Positions 10,442-11,781 of a stretch of 11,781 bases of DNA are shown piece by piece. Both the position numbers and the translations under genes were made by a program. Location: contig JAYVJL010000021.1 in assembly GCA_043769295.1 (NCBI GenBank), positions 1 to 11,781 of the forward strand, in the 5' to 3' direction. The notes below the pieces were generated by a model. The model had not been told where the DNA came from, made no database searches, and worked only from the letters and a program-made list of their open reading frames with translations. This stretch comes from Aalborgiella sp043769295. GTDB taxonomy: Bacteria; Pseudomonadota; Gammaproteobacteria; Burkholderiales; Burkholderiaceae_C. The number at the start of each line of letters is the position of its first letter. Position 1 is the first letter of the stretch.

Positions 10442-11781
10442 ATGAATTCTGCCCAGCCCGACAGTTTCATCCGCGACAAGCTGCCGCCCCCCGAGCAATG
10501 GCCACAGCTGACGTACGATTTTTCGCCCGCTGTTTTAGATGCGCTGCTGCAGCCGAAGCTCAATCTGGTGACCGAGCTGCTCGACAAAGCGCCCTTGAAA
10601 GGGTTTGCCGACCGCCCGCTGCTGCGCAGCCCGCGCATCACCCTGAGCTACAGCGACGTCAGCGACCGGGTCAACCGCATCGCCCAGGTGCTGACGGAAG
10701 ATTACGGTCTGGTGCCCGGCAACCGTGTCTTGCTGCGCGGCGGCAACTCCGTCGGCATGGCGCTGGCCTGGCTGGCGGTTGTCAAAGCGGGGCTGATAGC
10801 AGTCGCCACCATGCCCCTGCTGCGCGCCAGCGAGCTGGGCGACATCATTGAGAAAGCCCAGCCCACCCTGGCGTTGTGCGACATCAAGTTGATGGATGAG
10901 CTGGAAATCGCACAAAGCCAGCACCCGGTGCTCAAAACCATTCTGCCTTTCAACGTCATGGTCCATCCGCAGGGGCTGGCCACGCTGTCGTCGCAAAAAG
11001 ACGGCCATTTCACTGCTTGTCCCACACTGGCCACCGATATTGCCTTGATGGCTTTCACCTCCGGTACGACCGGCAAACCCAAAGCCGCTGTCCACACCCA
11101 CCGCGATATTCTGGCCGCCTGCGAAGCCTGGCCGCGCCATGTGCTGCAGGCTACGCCAGACGACATCATCGTCGGCTCGCCGCCGTTGGCCTTCACCTTC
11201 GGCTTGGGCGGTTTGCTGATCTTCCCGATGTGGGCGGGCGCTTCGGTCTATTTCCCAGACGCGGCCTACACGCCCGAGGTCATGGTCAATGTCATGAACG
11301 AGGTCGGCGCGACCATCTGCTACACCGCCCCCACGTTTTACCGCCAAATGGCCCCGTTTGCCAAAGCCATCGGTTTGCCCAAACTGCGCATCTCCGTCAG
11401 CGCGGGCGAGGCGCTGCCCGACGCGACCCGCCAGCTTTGGAAACAAGCCACCGGCCTGGAAATGCTGGATGGCATTGGCGCAACCGAGATGTTCCACATC
11501 TTCATCTCCTCCGCTGGCAAAGACGTCAAAGCCGGTGCGATTGGCAAAGTCGTGCCCGGCTACACCGCCAAAGTGGTGGACGAGGCTGGTAACGAAGTGC
11601 CGCGCGGCACAGTTGGCAAACTCGCCGTGATCGGCCCCACGGGTTGCAAGTATTTTGACGATGCACGCCAGCTCAACTACGTCAAAAACAGCTGGAACTA
11701 CCCCGGCGATGCCTTCATTCAAGACAACGAGGGTTACTTTTGCTACCAAGCGCGGGACGACGACATGATCATCACTGCCGG
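10442..11781 (+). CDS. abmG: 2-aminobenzoate-CoA ligase-like AMP-forming aryl-CoA synthetase, truncated by the window edge
   Basis: The frame is open from ATG 10442 to the right edge: 446 codons of an expected roughly 540. AGGAG at 10427-10431 lies 10 nt before the ATG. The N-terminus MNSAQPDSFIRDKLPPPEQWPQL resembles anthranilate-CoA ligases, whereas benzoate-CoA ligases start differently. ANL-superfamily motifs: TSGTTGKPK (206-214, ATP phosphate loop), SPPLAFTFGLGG (aromatic/substrate region), VSAGEALP, DGIGATEM (343-350), YPGDAF with the ribose-binding D423, and the hinge region ARDDDMI (R438/D439). The C-terminal small domain with the catalytic lysine lies beyond the window. The enzyme activates an aromatic acid with ATP and CoA in the cytoplasm, feeding the monooxygenase/reductase encoded four genes upstream. 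The abmG symbol follows Azoarcus evansii usage and rests on resemblance; benzoate or salicylate remain possible substrates. Confidence 0.85.
   Translation, partial: MNSAQPDSFIRDKLPPPEQWPQLTYDFSPAVLDALLQPKLNLVTELLDKAPLKGFADRPLLRSPRITLSYSDVSDRVNRIAQVLTEDYGLVPGNRVLLRGGNSVGMALAWLAVVKAGLIAVATMPLLRASELGDIIEKAQPTLALCDIKLMDELEIAQSQHPVLKTILPFNVMVHPQGLATLSSQKDGHFTACPTLATDIALMAFTSGTTGKPKAAVHTHRDILAACEAWPRHVLQATPDDIIVGSPPLAFTFGLGGLLIFPMWAGASVYFPDAAYTPEVMVNVMNEVGATICYTAPTFYRQMAPFAKAIGLPKLRISVSAGEALPDATRQLWKQATGLEMLDGIGATEMFHIFISSAGKDVKAGAIGKVVPGYTAKVVDEAGNEVPRGTVGKLAVIGPTGCKYFDDARQLNYVKNSWNYPGDAFIQDNEGYFCYQARDDDMIITA

Noticed and set aside
10436..10446. CAGCTATGAA at the ligase start, shared with repeat copy A (7617-7626)
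   Set aside because: Only ten bases match and nothing on either side aligns with the rest of the repeat. Chance around an ATG is the simpler reading.
10535..11749. A 404-residue open frame on the minus strand opposite the CoA ligase
   Set aside because: The plus frame has unmistakable AMP-ligase motifs. The antisense product is G/H/Q/R-rich with no recognisable domain, as expected for a shadow of a GC-rich coding frame.

Overview
The window looks like an accessory catabolic island from a betaproteobacterium, most likely Burkholderiales/Comamonadaceae (Rhodoferax/Polaromonas-like). This rests on moderate GC, protein wording typical of that group, and two kinds of short dispersed repeats that I associate with such genomes. 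No rRNA, tRNA, CRISPR array, insertion sequence or origin is visible.

Layout. Positions 1-192 (+) hold the end of a MarR-type regulator. It converges with a complete minus-strand ABC uptake operon of the branched-chain-amino-acid (HAAT) type. Read in its own direction this operon is: Tat-signal-bearing substrate-binding protein (4911-3718), Rho-independent terminator (3671-3646), livH permease (3626-2763), livM permease (2766-1702), livG ATPase (1709-933) and livF ATPase (940-203). The last four genes are translationally coupled by short overlaps. A 337-bp divergent intergenic region (4912-5248) follows, then a plus-strand catabolic operon: a two-domain flavin monooxygenase/reductase of the 2-aminobenzoyl-CoA monooxygenase/reductase (ACMR) type (5249-7648), a MarR regulator (7649-8188), a crotonase-fold protein (8185-9063), an acyl-CoA dehydrogenase (9064-10401), and an AMP-forming aryl-CoA ligase like 2-aminobenzoate-CoA ligase (10442 to the right edge, truncated).

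How it fits together (inference from families and gene order): an aromatic acid, most probably anthranilate (2-aminobenzoate), is imported by the Liv-type transporter and activated to its CoA thioester by the ligase. ACMR then hydroxylates the ring in its N-terminal FAD domain and reduces it in its C-terminal old-yellow-enzyme domain. The crotonase and acyl-CoA dehydrogenase would carry the non-aromatic CoA ester towards beta-oxidation. This is the hybrid aerobic CoA-dependent anthranilate route described in Azoarcus evansii, so the pathway type is known. Salicylyl-CoA cannot be excluded as the substrate.

The least expected features are: (i) a 53-bp repeat present twice in opposite orientations, read in frame as the C-terminal tail of ACMR and as an internal insertion of the acyl-CoA dehydrogenase; (ii) a paired inverted repeat of the TTCCCGCGAAGGCGGGAA class that supplies the last ~19 residues and stop codon of the same dehydrogenase; (iii) a crotonase lacking both canonical catalytic glutamates but carrying an Asp where 4-chlorobenzoyl-CoA dehalogenase has its nucleophile; (iv) a promoter with a perfect -35 box that would make the ACMR message nearly leaderless, with a small palindrome over its -10 box.
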